DNA of 60,216 bases from CAYMND01 sp964465065 (GTDB lineage Bacteria > Acidobacteriota > Aminicenantia > UBA2199). How positions within the stretch are numbered: the first letter of the stretch is position 1; every line of letters starts with the position of its first letter. The stretch lies in NCBI GenBank assembly GCA_964465065.1, contig CAYXHZ010000015.1:1-60216 (forward strand), in the 5' to 3' direction. The notes under the pieces were generated by a model. That model made no database searches, was not told the DNA's origin, and worked only from the letters and a program-made list of their open reading frames with translations. Below are positions 9,601 to 20,068 of this stretch, piece by piece. A program made the position numbers and the translations under genes.

Positions 9601-9906
9601 CTCAGCGAGGGTATGGAAGTAACGGTCAACGAACTGGACATCGAACCGCAACGGCTCAACACCCCCTTTCCCGATATCCCCAGGAAGGCATTGAAGTCGA
9701 TCGCCCCCAACACCACGATTCTGGCCAGGATTCTGGTCAACCACCGCGGACAGGTCGAGAAAGTCTCCATGAGCAAGAAGACCAATGTCTACGATGTGGA
9801 TATGGCCATCATCAGCACCTTGAGCAAATGGACCTTCCAGCCCGGTCGCAAGAACAATATCGCGGTTCGGGTATGGCTGACCATCCCCATAACATTGAAT
9901 CAATAA
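6607..9906 (+). CDS. Pseudo-receiver / Ser-Thr protein kinase / TonB-C-like fusion protein
   Basis: 1099 aa. Residues 1-120 fold like a response-regulator receiver, but the phospho-acceptor position is Ala53 (DLVITAAMLP where DLVILDxMLP is usual) and the second acidic residue is Tyr10; the conserved Lys in YFEKPLD is kept. A Pro-rich linker leads to a complete Hanks-type kinase at about 312-585: ATP Lys346, catalytic Asp452 in VHRDVSPPN, Asp470 in DFG, and YMSPEQAKG. A second Pro/Lys-rich stretch precedes one TM helix (about 789-812), a long Pro/Gln/Glu-rich periplasmic spacer, and a C-terminal domain at about 1000-1099 resembling TonB_C (VTVNELDIEPQ, QVEKVSMSK, WTFQPGRK). It probably couples cytoplasmic kinase activity to envelope contact. 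It leads a plus-strand operon. Confidence 0.88.
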   Translation: MNKTILLVEYDTAVIESVTDLFSSDGYEFHKVEDGEAAKKLLEKKRFDLVITAAMLPKFHGFYLSQHIKEQYPGSSVIIISGVFKGYDYRQQGMTQYLADDYFEKPLDLAKLKKRANELLQIPDEAPQFDPSVTQIPKAKTNKIPTLKSLEQESSKLSSDDIFGDILKKIEKSSPVVKIDLEQPKAQPESRSPAAPAPAPAPSKPITDREDLLKELVAIEEPAAVSPTVLLKKPINIDSVLNNIAGPKKEYKKLEDEISKKFEDTLSGLGLSSRPAAPKAAPVQPPPRPVQVPVTPVVQAKIPRPETGEEVGGYEILGPIARGGMAEIYKAKKKGVKGFEKIIALKKILSGYGEDQKYIEMFVDEAKIAAQLTHPNIVQIYDLGRKDDYYFIAMEYVEGKDLRLLLRQLAETEKYLPVELSVFMIIKVLEALYYAHTAKDNRGQTLDIVHRDVSPPNILIGYNGEVKLTDFGVSKASIKMHQTISGALKGKLLYMSPEQAKGDRNIDCRSDIFSAGVIFFEMLTNKKLFLDESEIQVLKKVQEGEITLPSIIRKDIDPDLEAILLKSLHKDPKSRYQTANEMAEALNAYLQKYYTQSPSTAHVAHYLMTQFADDIRKNNVKIDLKKEPYQITRRQPVVEKGPEAVKPLKVEAPKVEAPRIVTAPKPAPIVPPAPVKPPTPSPAVTRTVPQAPATATQKIPVPQPKPQPAGPSIRSDEEFTAMEEHPIEIDLSGNREEPRRPTPVPEPPPPVVPPKTQPVVIPQPQKDTAAKTTSYHEELALLDQESDTKKKFLLIAAAVVIVAIGLYFLLSSGGNTPADSGEPVPVQTETVPADQPSGEITADSTATSPGESVAPQGLDAAGQTSQNPLTTPQQTPAQPPISQPASAEPTPAKAAVVPSPQSQTQPSRQTVQPSPQPEKKPETTKPQPEKKTEAVKPAPITPTGTEVKEPAKQPAQQTTPAVTETKPEPAKEEKQPEAAPTPTPVPVAAKPEPEPVKPLSEGMEVTVNELDIEPQRLNTPFPDIPRKALKSIAPNTTILARILVNHRGQVEKVSMSKKTNVYDVDMAIISTLSKWTFQPGRKNNIAVRVWLTIPITLNQ

Positions 9907-9917
9907 AGGAGTGGCAC

Positions 9918-10124
9918 ATGGACAAAAAACCGTTTGAAGACACCTTGCGAAACGCCAAGCAGCAGATTGAGATCATTGACGCCAAGATCGAGGAAGAGTT
10001 GGCCCGTGTCAAGGAGACGATCGCGGTCCTTCAGGAACAGAAGAAAGCGGTCCGCCTGATGTATGACGGCGCTGCCAAATTTCTCAACGTGGAAAACGAA
10101 TTCGAGAACGAAGAGAAAGAGTAA
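9918..10124 (+). CDS. Small coiled-coil protein
   Basis: 68 aa starting at the ATG at 9918, preceded by AAAGGAG at 9905-9911; a longer reading frame runs back into the kinase gene but lacks a ribosome site. The sequence is almost entirely heptad-like helix (IEIIDAKIEEELARVKETIAVLQEQKKAV) with an acidic tail. It lies 11 bp after the kinase gene and 17 bp before folC, so it is likely co-expressed. Function unknown. Confidence 0.65.
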   Translation: MDKKPFEDTLRNAKQQIEIIDAKIEEELARVKETIAVLQEQKKAVRLMYDGAAKFLNVENEFENEEKE

Positions 10125-10141
10125 ATCTCAATTGGGATGTA

Positions 10142-11452
10142 ATGGACTACAGCGAAAGTCTGGCATATTTGGGACAGATTCAAGAGGATGGGGCCAAATT
10201 TTCGCTGGAAAATATCCAGATTGTCATCGACCATTTCCCTTTTGATTTACGCAAGATCGCTTTCATCCAAGTCGGCGGAACGAACGGGAAGGGGTCCACA
10301 GCACACGGGATTGCGTCGGTACTCGAACAGGGCGGGCACCGGGTGGGCCTCTTCACCTCTCCCCATCTGTTTGACCCGCGGGAACGGATCGCGATCAACA
10401 AGGAATGGATACCGCAGGCTGCTTTCGCCCAATGCCTGTCCATGGTCCGCGAGCTGACAAGCGATCTGGAGCAGAAGAAACTCATCCCGGCCAAACCATC
10501 TTTTTTCGAACACATGCTGCTGGTCGCCCTGTTTTACTTTCAGCACGAGCAGGTCGACTGCGCGGTTCTGGAAGTCGGCCTGGGCGGACGACTCGACGCC
10601 ACAACCGCCATCAGACCGTGTCTGACCGTGATCACCAACGTCAATTACGATCACATGAAGATTCTCGGCTCGACACTGAGCGAGATCGCCCAAGAAAAGG
10701 CCGGTATCATCAAAGCCGCTGTGCCCATGGTATGCGCCTGCAAGCCCGGGACCGCCGGCTACCGGATCATCCGTCAGCGCTGCCTGGACCTCGGTGCGCC
10801 GTTCGAACCTGTTTTTTCCGGGCAGAACCGCTTGATGACCGAAGACGGCAGTGCAACCCGCCCCAGCTATCGCTACATCAGCGCCGGAACCGAGTATCGC
10901 TTCACTCCGGGCATGAACGGCCGACACCAGTCCGACAACGCGGCCACCATCATCCGGGCGGCGGAAATTCTGAACCGGCTGGGCATCAGCAAACTCGACA
11001 AAGAGGCCATTGTCTCCGGTATCCGCAAGAACCAGGTTCCGGGCAGACTGGAATGGTTTGCCAGCAAACCGCCCATCCTGATCGACGGCGGACATAACAA
11101 GGCCGGAATCAAATCGCTGGCCGCCTACCTGTCCGATATGGGCCTCAAAGAGCTGACTCTGGTATTCGGCGTCCTCAAGGACAAACAGTACCGCGGCATG
11201 ATCAGGGAAATCCTGCCCTACGCCAGACGGGTCATCCTGACAGATCCCCTGTCACACCGGACCAAGCCAGCCGCGCAATTGAGCCGGTATTTCGCACCTC
11301 TTCCCGTCACCGTACAACCCGATCCGGAGAAGGCGCTTCACCTGGCCCTCGCCCATTCCGACCCGATCCTGATCACCGGTTCGCTCTACCTGATCGGATT
11401 CATCCGTGACAGAATTCTAGCCATGCTTCATCATACATCTATGGAGGTTTGA
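10142..11452 (+). CDS. folC: Bifunctional folylpolyglutamate / dihydrofolate synthase
   Basis: 436 aa, normal length for FolC. The Mur-ligase-type P-loop is VGGTNGKGST near residue 45, followed by the TSPH(L)FDPRERI loop and the GLGGRLDATT motif; the C-terminal domain has LIDGGHNKAG. The enzyme adds glutamate to dihydropteroate or folates in the cytoplasm. GGGATG precedes the ATG. It is the third gene of the kinase operon, an unusual location with no obvious functional link, and it ends in an ATGGAGGTTTGA that supplies the ribosome-binding site of the next gene. Confidence 0.93.
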   Translation: MDYSESLAYLGQIQEDGAKFSLENIQIVIDHFPFDLRKIAFIQVGGTNGKGSTAHGIASVLEQGGHRVGLFTSPHLFDPRERIAINKEWIPQAAFAQCLSMVRELTSDLEQKKLIPAKPSFFEHMLLVALFYFQHEQVDCAVLEVGLGGRLDATTAIRPCLTVITNVNYDHMKILGSTLSEIAQEKAGIIKAAVPMVCACKPGTAGYRIIRQRCLDLGAPFEPVFSGQNRLMTEDGSATRPSYRYISAGTEYRFTPGMNGRHQSDNAATIIRAAEILNRLGISKLDKEAIVSGIRKNQVPGRLEWFASKPPILIDGGHNKAGIKSLAAYLSDMGLKELTLVFGVLKDKQYRGMIREILPYARRVILTDPLSHRTKPAAQLSRYFAPLPVTVQPDPEKALHLALAHSDPILITGSLYLIGFIRDRILAMLHHTSMEV

Positions 11453-11454
11453 TC

Positions 11455-12432
11455 ATGAACATCGAAAAATTCAAGCTGACTGAGAAGTCATATAACGATC
11501 TGAAGGAAAGGCACAGCGCCGGCGAGATCAGCACGGACGAAATGAAAAAGCAGCTGAAGAGCCTGATGATACTGGACGATGCCGGCAACTACTGGATGAT
11601 CGGCGGGAAATCCGGCAAATGGTACACCTACGAGAACAAGGAATGGGTGGAAAGCAATCCGTACCCGATCGAAACCGAGGCGCCGGCCAAGGTCGAAGAG
11701 CACATCGACACCAGCGACAACCCTTTCGCGCCAAGCCACAGCGAATATTCGATTTACGGGGACCGCGACGACAACGAGCATGAAAGCGCCCAGGTCAGTT
11801 ACCAGGAATCCGAACAGGCAACGACGACCATCGATTTCGGTTCCGAAACCGAAAATCAGCCGCATGAGGAAAAGGAACCGAGCTTCGCGGACGCCTACGT
11901 GCAGAACAAATACGAGCCATCCCCGCAGACCCGGACCCAGTCGACTCTGATCGGCCAGAATCAACCGATCACCAACACCATCAACCTGCCGCCTGCTGCG
12001 CCGACTCCGGCGTATGAATCACACCCGGTCCAAGCCAAGGAAGATCCGCCGAGCCGGATCGGCAAACCCGTCGTAAAGACCCAGACACCGGCCGAACAGG
12101 AAATCAAGAAGATGGCCCCTCCGTCGCAGGTCACCATCACCCAGATCAGTATTCTCCATGCCATGGCCTTCTTCGGCGGCCTGGGCATCATCATCGGCGT
12201 CATCGTCGGAGCCATCTTCGGTATCTTCGAGATCCTCGAACCGATATCGGCCATATTCCCGATGAAATGGATCGAAATGCGCGGTCGGGTGCTCGGCGGC
12301 TTTTTGTTCGCGGCCATCGGCGGAGTAACCGGTTTCATGCTGACGGCCATGTGCGGCGCCCTGTACACCATCTTTTACAACACGGTGGCCTCGGTCTTCT
12401 GCGGAATCCGTATCAAGATAAAAGTCGAATGA
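11455..12432 (+). CDS. Membrane protein with N-terminal GKWYTY-type module
   Basis: 325 aa from the ATG at 11455, 7 nt after GGAGG; a TTG six bases earlier is less likely. Residues 5-70 hold a helical pair followed by GNYWMIGGKSGKWYTYENKEWV, a short aromatic module seen beside domains of membrane proteins in various phyla. Residues 70-225 are a low-complexity acidic/Pro region, and the C-terminus has two or three TM helices (about 237-265 and 280-315) rich in Gly. It overlaps the next gene by ATGA. Function unknown; the architecture suggests a cytoplasmic sensor module tethered to the membrane. Confidence 0.7.
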   Translation: MNIEKFKLTEKSYNDLKERHSAGEISTDEMKKQLKSLMILDDAGNYWMIGGKSGKWYTYENKEWVESNPYPIETEAPAKVEEHIDTSDNPFAPSHSEYSIYGDRDDNEHESAQVSYQESEQATTTIDFGSETENQPHEEKEPSFADAYVQNKYEPSPQTRTQSTLIGQNQPITNTINLPPAAPTPAYESHPVQAKEDPPSRIGKPVVKTQTPAEQEIKKMAPPSQVTITQISILHAMAFFGGLGIIIGVIVGAIFGIFEILEPISAIFPMKWIEMRGRVLGGFLFAAIGGVTGFMLTAMCGALYTIFYNTVASVFCGIRIKIKVE

Positions 12433-12548
12433 ACCCCTTCAAGTCCATTTACTTCTACGAGCTCTTCATCAGCATCGCCGTGGTGCTGCCCCTGTACCTG
12501 CTGCTGGCGCGCTGGATCAAGAAGAGCTTCTTCAAAAAAGACGATTAG
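12429..12548 (+). CDS. 39-aa single-TM protein
   Basis: The ATG overlaps the preceding stop (ATGA). The 39-residue product has a hydrophobic helix (ELFISIAVVLPLYLLLA) followed by a strongly basic tail KKSFFKKDD, so it is probably an inner-membrane protein with its C-terminus inside. The tight overlap supports translation coupled to the upstream membrane protein. No family is recognised. Its stop overlaps the end of the convergent RNase HIII gene by 4 bp. Confidence 0.55.
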   Translation: MNPFKSIYFYELFISIAVVLPLYLLLARWIKKSFFKKDD

Positions 12549-13207
12549 GAATTATCGGCCATCTTGCTGAAATTTTTAAAATGCAGCTTGGCGTAGTCCC
12601 GAAATATCTCGCGACCGAATTTTTTCTGGATTGAGACTGCCGCCAGATCGACAGGCGCTCCGGCGCCCAGGGGAATGCGGACGCCGAGCCTTTCACTCAG
12701 GGTATTCATTTCCCGCAGGAATACATGACGGGCGATCACCGAAGCGGCGGCCACCGCCGGATCCGCCTCCCCGCGAACGAAAAAAAAGATCCGCCGTTTG
12801 TCGTAGTCGACTTCGCGCAGGTTGCTCAACACCCGGAATTCCGGACCGAACTGATCGACGATCACCGCCGCCGGCTTATGCCCCTGCTCCAGCAGGTTCT
12901 GAATCACCCGGGCATGGGCCCAGCCCAGTATGGCGTTGATGTTCTTGAATCGGGCGTACAATTCGTTGTACTTGGTCGGTCCGATCTTGACCAGGGCGTG
13001 GGGGATCTTGCTCATCAGTTCCGGCGCAACCGCTCCGATACGCTTGTCGGTCATTTTTTTGGAATCGCGGATTCCCGAAAACAGCGGGTAGTTTTGCTCG
13101 GTGATGATGGCTCCGCAGGCTACCAGCGGCCCGAAAAAATCGCCTTTGCCGACCTCGTCGCAACCCAGTCTGGGAAAAACCGCTTCCAGATCGGCCAGTG
13201 TGGTCAC
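12545..13207 (-). CDS. rnhC: Ribonuclease HIII, short form
   Basis: 220 aa with a GTG start that overlaps the ackA stop (GTGA). Motifs typical of RNase HIII rather than HII are visible: GCDEVGKGDFFGP (Asp17, Glu18), DSKKMTDK, IGPTKYN, and VDQFG. The enzyme cleaves RNA in RNA-DNA hybrids in the cytoplasm. Classical RNase HIII proteins are about 300 aa with an N-terminal TBP-like substrate-binding domain of roughly 80 residues; here the catalytic core starts at residue 10 and that domain is missing, with ackA coding sequence directly upstream. Whether it substitutes for RNase HII cannot be seen in this window. Confidence 0.85.
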   Translation of the reverse strand: MTTLADLEAVFPRLGCDEVGKGDFFGPLVACGAIITEQNYPLFSGIRDSKKMTDKRIGAVAPELMSKIPHALVKIGPTKYNELYARFKNINAILGWAHARVIQNLLEQGHKPAAVIVDQFGPEFRVLSNLREVDYDKRRIFFFVRGEADPAVAAASVIARHVFLREMNTLSERLGVRIPLGAGAPVDLAAVSIQKKFGREIFRDYAKLHFKNFSKMADNS

Positions 13208-14415
13208 TGTCCCCGTCCGTTGATCACCTGCAGGGTCTGTTCGGCGATTTCGAGTTCTTCGTTGGTCGGTATGACCATTACCGTAACCGGGGAATCCGGC
13301 CGGGAAATGACACCGAAGCGGGCTTTCACCTGACTGTTGGCCTCTCTGTCCAGATAGATGCCCAAGGCCTCCAGGCGTTCCAGGCTCAGCCGGCGCATTT
13401 CGGTATCGTTCTCACCGACTCCGGCCGTGAATACGATGGCATCGACACCGTTGAGGGCGGCGATGTAGGAACCGATATACTTTTTCAAGCGATAGGCCAT
13501 GATGTCGATGGCCAGCTTGGCGTTCTCGTCGCCTTCGTTGGCTCTGAGCCAGATATCCCGATTGTCCGACGAGATTTCCGAGATGCCCTGCATGCCGCTG
13601 CGTTTGTTGAGGATGGTATCGACCTCGTCGGCGCTGAGATTCTCCTGCTTCTGCAAAAAGATCGGAATGGCCGGGTCGATGTCGCCGCAGCGCGTTCCCA
13701 TGACCAGGCCCTGCAGGGGCGTGAAACCCATGGACGTGTCGATGGATTTGCCGTTGCAGATGGCGGTGATCGACGAACCGTTGCCCAGGTGGCAGGTGAT
13801 GAGTTTCAGCCTTTCCAGGGGCTTGCCGAGTTTCTTTGCCGCCTCTTTGGCGACGAAATGATGGGAAGTGCCGTGAAAGCCGTAGCGGCGGATATGATAT
13901 TTCCGGTAATACTGGTACGGGATCGGGTATATGTACGCCTCTTTGGGCATGGTCAGATGAAAGGCGGTATCGAAGGTGCAGGCCATGGGGATGCCGGGCA
14001 GGATCCTGGCCGTGGCCTCGATACCCTGGATGTTGGGCGGGTTGTGCAACGGCGCCAGCGGAATGCATTCCTTGAGCGCGTCCATGACCTCGGCGCCGAT
14101 CACGACCGTGCCGTTGAAACGTTCCCCGGCATGGACCACGCGGTGGCCGACGGCATAGATTTCCTTGACATCGCTGATGACCCCGGTTTCCAGGTCGCAG
14201 AGACGGCGCACGATCATGGCGATGCCTTCTTCGTGATCCTTGATCGGCCGCTCGGTGACGGTTTCGCCCTTGGGCGATTGATATTTAAGACGGGAACCGG
14301 CGATACCGATTCGTTCCAGCAGGCCTTTGGCCAGGACCTCGCCGTTGTCCATGTCCAGCAACTGGAACTTTATCGATGAACTGCCGCTGTTGAGAACCAA
14401 AATCCGTTTCGACAT
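13204..14415 (-). CDS. ackA: Acetate kinase
   Basis: 403 aa from the ATG at 14415, 5 nt after GGAGG. It opens with RILVLNSGSSSIKFQL and contains VGHRVVHAGE, HNPPNIQGI, RYGFHGTSHHFV, CHLGNGSSITAI and the FTAGVGEND motif, all standard for acetate kinase. The enzyme interconverts acetyl phosphate and acetate with ATP formation, so fermentative substrate-level phosphorylation is implied. No pta is adjacent. It is co-transcribed with the RNase HIII gene through a GTGA overlap. Confidence 0.97.
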   Translation of the reverse strand: MSKRILVLNSGSSSIKFQLLDMDNGEVLAKGLLERIGIAGSRLKYQSPKGETVTERPIKDHEEGIAMIVRRLCDLETGVISDVKEIYAVGHRVVHAGERFNGTVVIGAEVMDALKECIPLAPLHNPPNIQGIEATARILPGIPMACTFDTAFHLTMPKEAYIYPIPYQYYRKYHIRRYGFHGTSHHFVAKEAAKKLGKPLERLKLITCHLGNGSSITAICNGKSIDTSMGFTPLQGLVMGTRCGDIDPAIPIFLQKQENLSADEVDTILNKRSGMQGISEISSDNRDIWLRANEGDENAKLAIDIMAYRLKKYIGSYIAALNGVDAIVFTAGVGENDTEMRRLSLERLEALGIYLDREANSQVKARFGVISRPDSPVTVMVIPTNEELEIAEQTLQVINGRGQ

Positions 14416-14449
14416 GCTTGCCTCCAAAAAAGTTGAAAACCGAAGTGCT

Positions 14450-14478
14450 ATTATACGCGCCGACTGTCAAAAAACAAA
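14450..14478 (-). promoter_or_regulatory. ackA promoter
   Basis: On the minus strand TATAAT lies at 14455-14450 with TTTGTT 17 nt upstream (14478-14473). The predicted leader of about 28 nt includes the GGAGG of ackA. Confidence 0.5.
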
Positions 14479-14480
14479 AT

Positions 14481-14504
14481 GAAAAAACGGACAATTTTGT
14501 CTGT
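14481..14504 (-). terminator. Rho-independent terminator after the M23 peptidase gene
   Basis: Read on the minus strand, an 8-bp stem (ACAGACAA pairing with TTGTCCGT, one G-U) is followed directly by TTTTTTC. It lies 45 bp beyond the M23 stop and before the ackA promoter. Confidence 0.55.
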
Positions 14505-14548
14505 TTCCCTTACCCGGGCCAAGCTTGGATTCGCCGGGAAATGCGCTT

Positions 14549-15904
14549 CTAGGAATTCCGGATCGCTGCCGTTTCCCGGGCCGTCGCCAGCCAGGGAGCG
14601 CAGGCGCTCAGCCAGGATTCGGCCCGCAGCCAGAATTGCAGGAACGGGTCGCCCAGACCGATAAGCAGAGTATGCAGCCGCAACCGTTCCTGGAAAACCG
14701 CCAGTTCCTCCTGCGGCAGGTGCCGCTTCGGCGGCGTCCGCAGCGACAGGGGATTGATGAAACGGCCGGCCTTCTTGATGCCGTAATGCAGGTGCGGACC
14801 GGTCGAGCGGCCGCTGTTGCCGACAAAAGCGATGGTCTGTGATTGCGCGACGCTGCGACCGGCATGGGCGGCGGCGGCGGCAACCGACTGCAGATGGTAG
14901 TAATGCGTCTCGTAGCCGTTGGGATGGCTCGCTTCCAGAAACAGTCCCCGCACCGGATCCCGGCCGACACGGCGGATACGCCCCGAGGCCGTACTGCGCA
15001 CCGGCGTACCGGCGGGAGCACCCAGGTCGATGCCGTTGTGCTGCGCCGAAAAACCGAGTACCGGGTGGCGACGGTTTCCGAAGCTGGAGGTCAGGCGCAT
15101 GAACGGCAAGGGGCAACGGAGAAAGAATTTTTCGGCGGCGTCGCCGCTGGGGTGGAAATAGCCTTCGCTGCGGTCGGCGAGGCAATGCCAGCCCAGGGTG
15201 ATCTCCCGGTCGGCATTGATGAGGTAAGCGGCATGAATCCGGCCGTAACCGATGAATTGACCCAGGACGAACCGTTTTTCCACCAGCAGTGCGAAACGGT
15301 CGTCACGCCGGAGGTCACGGTTGAAATCGACATCGTATTCGAACAAGGAGGCCAGCCGGTCGGCCAGTTCGTCGCGTTCCCCCAGGGCGGCGATGGCGTC
15401 GAAGAGCGAGTAGGAAATCCGGCCGCGGATGATGTGCCAGCCGCTCGTCACCGTTTTGACGTCCATTTTGACCTGCAGCCCCTTGGCATGCGACTTGTCG
15501 ACGATCAGCGTGCCGAGGAGGTCGATCTCGTAACTGAGGTGAAATTCGCCGTTGTCTTGACGGTACAGGCGGGCTGTCTGGCCGATCTGCATACGCCGCA
15601 GGTTGAACACGGGCCGGATCCGCTCGATGACCGCCAGGCAATCGCTGCGCTCGAGTCCCAGTTCCATCAGCAGCGCTTCGAAAGTATGACCGTTTCTGAC
15701 CCGAACTTCCGTCAATCTGCCGGCCGGGGCCGCGGCATCCGCTGCGCTTGCCGCCGGCAGGACCGGAGACGGTGCGGGTTTCGCAGGATCATCGGCCGCT
15801 TTGGGTCCAACGAGCAGCCAGACTGACACAATCGACAGAATCGACAGTAAGGCGACGCGGGTCAACCAGGTCGGCCGACCCGCCGGTTTGTGATCAGGAC
15901 ACAT
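14549..15904 (-). CDS. M23 (LytM-type) cell-wall metallopeptidase
   Basis: 451 aa. An N-terminal TM/signal anchor (about residues 15-32, VALLSILSIVSVWLLVG) precedes a Pro/Ala linker, an OapA/LysM-like module (about 60-140), a beta-rich middle region, and a C-terminal LytM domain at about 285-390. Zinc-site motifs are complete: HNGIDLG, THYYHL and GPHLHYG. Such proteins cleave peptidoglycan cross-links or activate amidases in the periplasm. The ATG lies 6 nt after a TATCAT box (15916-15911) and has no Shine-Dalgarno. It is divergent from secA. Confidence 0.88.
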   Translation of the reverse strand: MCPDHKPAGRPTWLTRVALLSILSIVSVWLLVGPKAADDPAKPAPSPVLPAASAADAAAPAGRLTEVRVRNGHTFEALLMELGLERSDCLAVIERIRPVFNLRRMQIGQTARLYRQDNGEFHLSYEIDLLGTLIVDKSHAKGLQVKMDVKTVTSGWHIIRGRISYSLFDAIAALGERDELADRLASLFEYDVDFNRDLRRDDRFALLVEKRFVLGQFIGYGRIHAAYLINADREITLGWHCLADRSEGYFHPSGDAAEKFFLRCPLPFMRLTSSFGNRRHPVLGFSAQHNGIDLGAPAGTPVRSTASGRIRRVGRDPVRGLFLEASHPNGYETHYYHLQSVAAAAAHAGRSVAQSQTIAFVGNSGRSTGPHLHYGIKKAGRFINPLSLRTPPKRHLPQEELAVFQERLRLHTLLIGLGDPFLQFWLRAESWLSACAPWLATARETAAIRNS

Positions 15905-15910
15905 CTGCCG

Positions 15911-15995
15911 ATGATAGAGGATATGGACGAAAAAATCAATCGCCGGACTTGTCCGTCGGCGCTTCTTTCCTATTGGACCGCTTTTTTGTTATAAT
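15911..15995. promoter_or_regulatory. Divergent promoters of M23 peptidase and secA
   Basis: Minus-strand TATCAT at 15916-15911 is 6 nt before the peptidase ATG (15904). Plus-strand TATAAT at 15990-15995 is 9 nt before the secA ATG (16005). Neither gene has a Shine-Dalgarno site in the short remaining leader, so both transcripts look leaderless. The -35 boxes are weak. Confidence 0.45.
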
Positions 15996-16004
15996 CACTG
16001 CAAC

Positions 16005-18581
<2,577 letters not shown>

Positions 18582-18583
18582 GT

Positions 18584-20050
18584 ATGTTCGAGAACAAGTT
18601 TTTTGCCAGGAAGGGCCTGACATTCGACGACGTGCTGCTGATTCCGGCCGCCTCGGAAGTCCTGCCCAACGAGACGGATCTCGCTTGCCGGTTCAGCCGT
18701 CACATCCGTCTCAACACCCCGCTGGTTTCGGCGGCCATGGATACCGTATCCGAGGCCCAGATGGCCATCGCCATGGCTCAGCTCGGCGGCATCGCCATCA
18801 TCCACAAGAACATGCCCATCCAGGAACAGGCCCAGGAAGTACGCCGGGTCAAACGCTACGAATCCGGCATGATCGTCAACCCCATCACCCTCAAGCCCAA
18901 CAACACCATGTCCGAAGCGCTTCGGCTGGTCAAGGAGAAGGGAATATCCGGTCTGCCGATCATCGACGACGACGGCCATCTGGTGGGGATACTGACCAAC
19001 CGCGACATCCGCTTCACCACCAAGTTGAACAGCCATATCCACGAATTCATGACTTCGTCGAACCTGATCACGGTCAAACAGGGCATCACCCTGGATGAAG
19101 CCAAGCGCATCCTGCATCAGAACAAGATCGAAAAGCTTCCGGTCATAGACCAGGACAATCACCTGATCGGTCTGATCACTTTGAAGGACATCATCAAGAA
19201 AGAGGATTTCCCCAACGCATCCAAAGACCACATCGGCCGGCTGCTGGTCGGCGCGGCGGTCGGTACAGCGGCCGACACCATGGACCGGGTGGAAGCGCTC
19301 AGAGAGGCCAAGGCCGATGTCATCATCCTGGACACCTCCCACGGCCATTCCTCCCGGGTCATGGCCATGGCCGAAAAGATCCGCGGCCAGCATGCAGACC
19401 TGGAACTGATCGCCGGCAATATCGCCACGGCAGCGGCGGCCCGGGACTACCTGGCCCTGGGCGTCGACGCCATCAAGGTCGGCATCGGTCCGGGGTCGAT
19501 CTGCACCACCCGCATGGTGACGGGGGCCGGAATGCCCCAGATCACCGCCATCATGGAAGTGGCCGAAGCGGTCAACGGCCAGATCCCGGTCATCGCCGAC
19601 GGCGGCATCAAATTCTCCGGCGACATCACCAAGGCTCTGGCGGCCGGCGCCGACACGGTCATGCTCGGTTCCCTGCTGGCCGGCACCGACGAGAGTCCCG
19701 GCGAGCGGATCATCTACCAGGGACGGACCTACAAGAAATACCGGGGTATGGGGTCTCTGGGCGCCATGAAGCAGGGCAGCAAGGACCGCTATTTCCAGGA
19801 AGAGGAAACCAACTCCAACAAACTGGTTCCGGAAGGCATCGAAGGCCGGGTCCCGTACCGGGGCAGCGTCATGGATCTGATCCCGCTCCTGATCGGCGGC
19901 GTCCGGGCCGGCATGGGACTGACCGGTTGCCGGACCATCGAGGACCTGCACCGAAAGGCCCAGTTCGTCGAGATCAGCGCCGCCGCCCTCAAAGAAAGTC
20001 ACGTCCACGACGTGATCATCACCGAAGAGTCGCCCAACTACAGACTGTAA
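18584..20050 (+). CDS. guaB: Inosine-5'-monophosphate dehydrogenase
   Basis: 488 aa starting at the ATG at 18584, 6 nt after AAAGGAG; an ATG at 18578 overlaps the secA stop but has no room for that site. The barrel contains the catalytic loop GPGSICTTR with Cys307, and DGGIKFSGDITKA further on; two CBS domains occupy about residues 95-205 (for example GLPIIDDDGHLVGILTNRD). The enzyme makes XMP from IMP with NAD+, the committed step to GMP. It is co-transcribed with secA and an outer-membrane protein gene. Confidence 0.98.
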   Translation: MFENKFFARKGLTFDDVLLIPAASEVLPNETDLACRFSRHIRLNTPLVSAAMDTVSEAQMAIAMAQLGGIAIIHKNMPIQEQAQEVRRVKRYESGMIVNPITLKPNNTMSEALRLVKEKGISGLPIIDDDGHLVGILTNRDIRFTTKLNSHIHEFMTSSNLITVKQGITLDEAKRILHQNKIEKLPVIDQDNHLIGLITLKDIIKKEDFPNASKDHIGRLLVGAAVGTAADTMDRVEALREAKADVIILDTSHGHSSRVMAMAEKIRGQHADLELIAGNIATAAAARDYLALGVDAIKVGIGPGSICTTRMVTGAGMPQITAIMEVAEAVNGQIPVIADGGIKFSGDITKALAAGADTVMLGSLLAGTDESPGERIIYQGRTYKKYRGMGSLGAMKQGSKDRYFQEEETNSNKLVPEGIEGRVPYRGSVMDLIPLLIGGVRAGMGLTGCRTIEDLHRKAQFVEISAAALKESHVHDVIITEESPNYRL

Positions 20051-20068
20051 GCCGAAAAGGAGGCCTGC

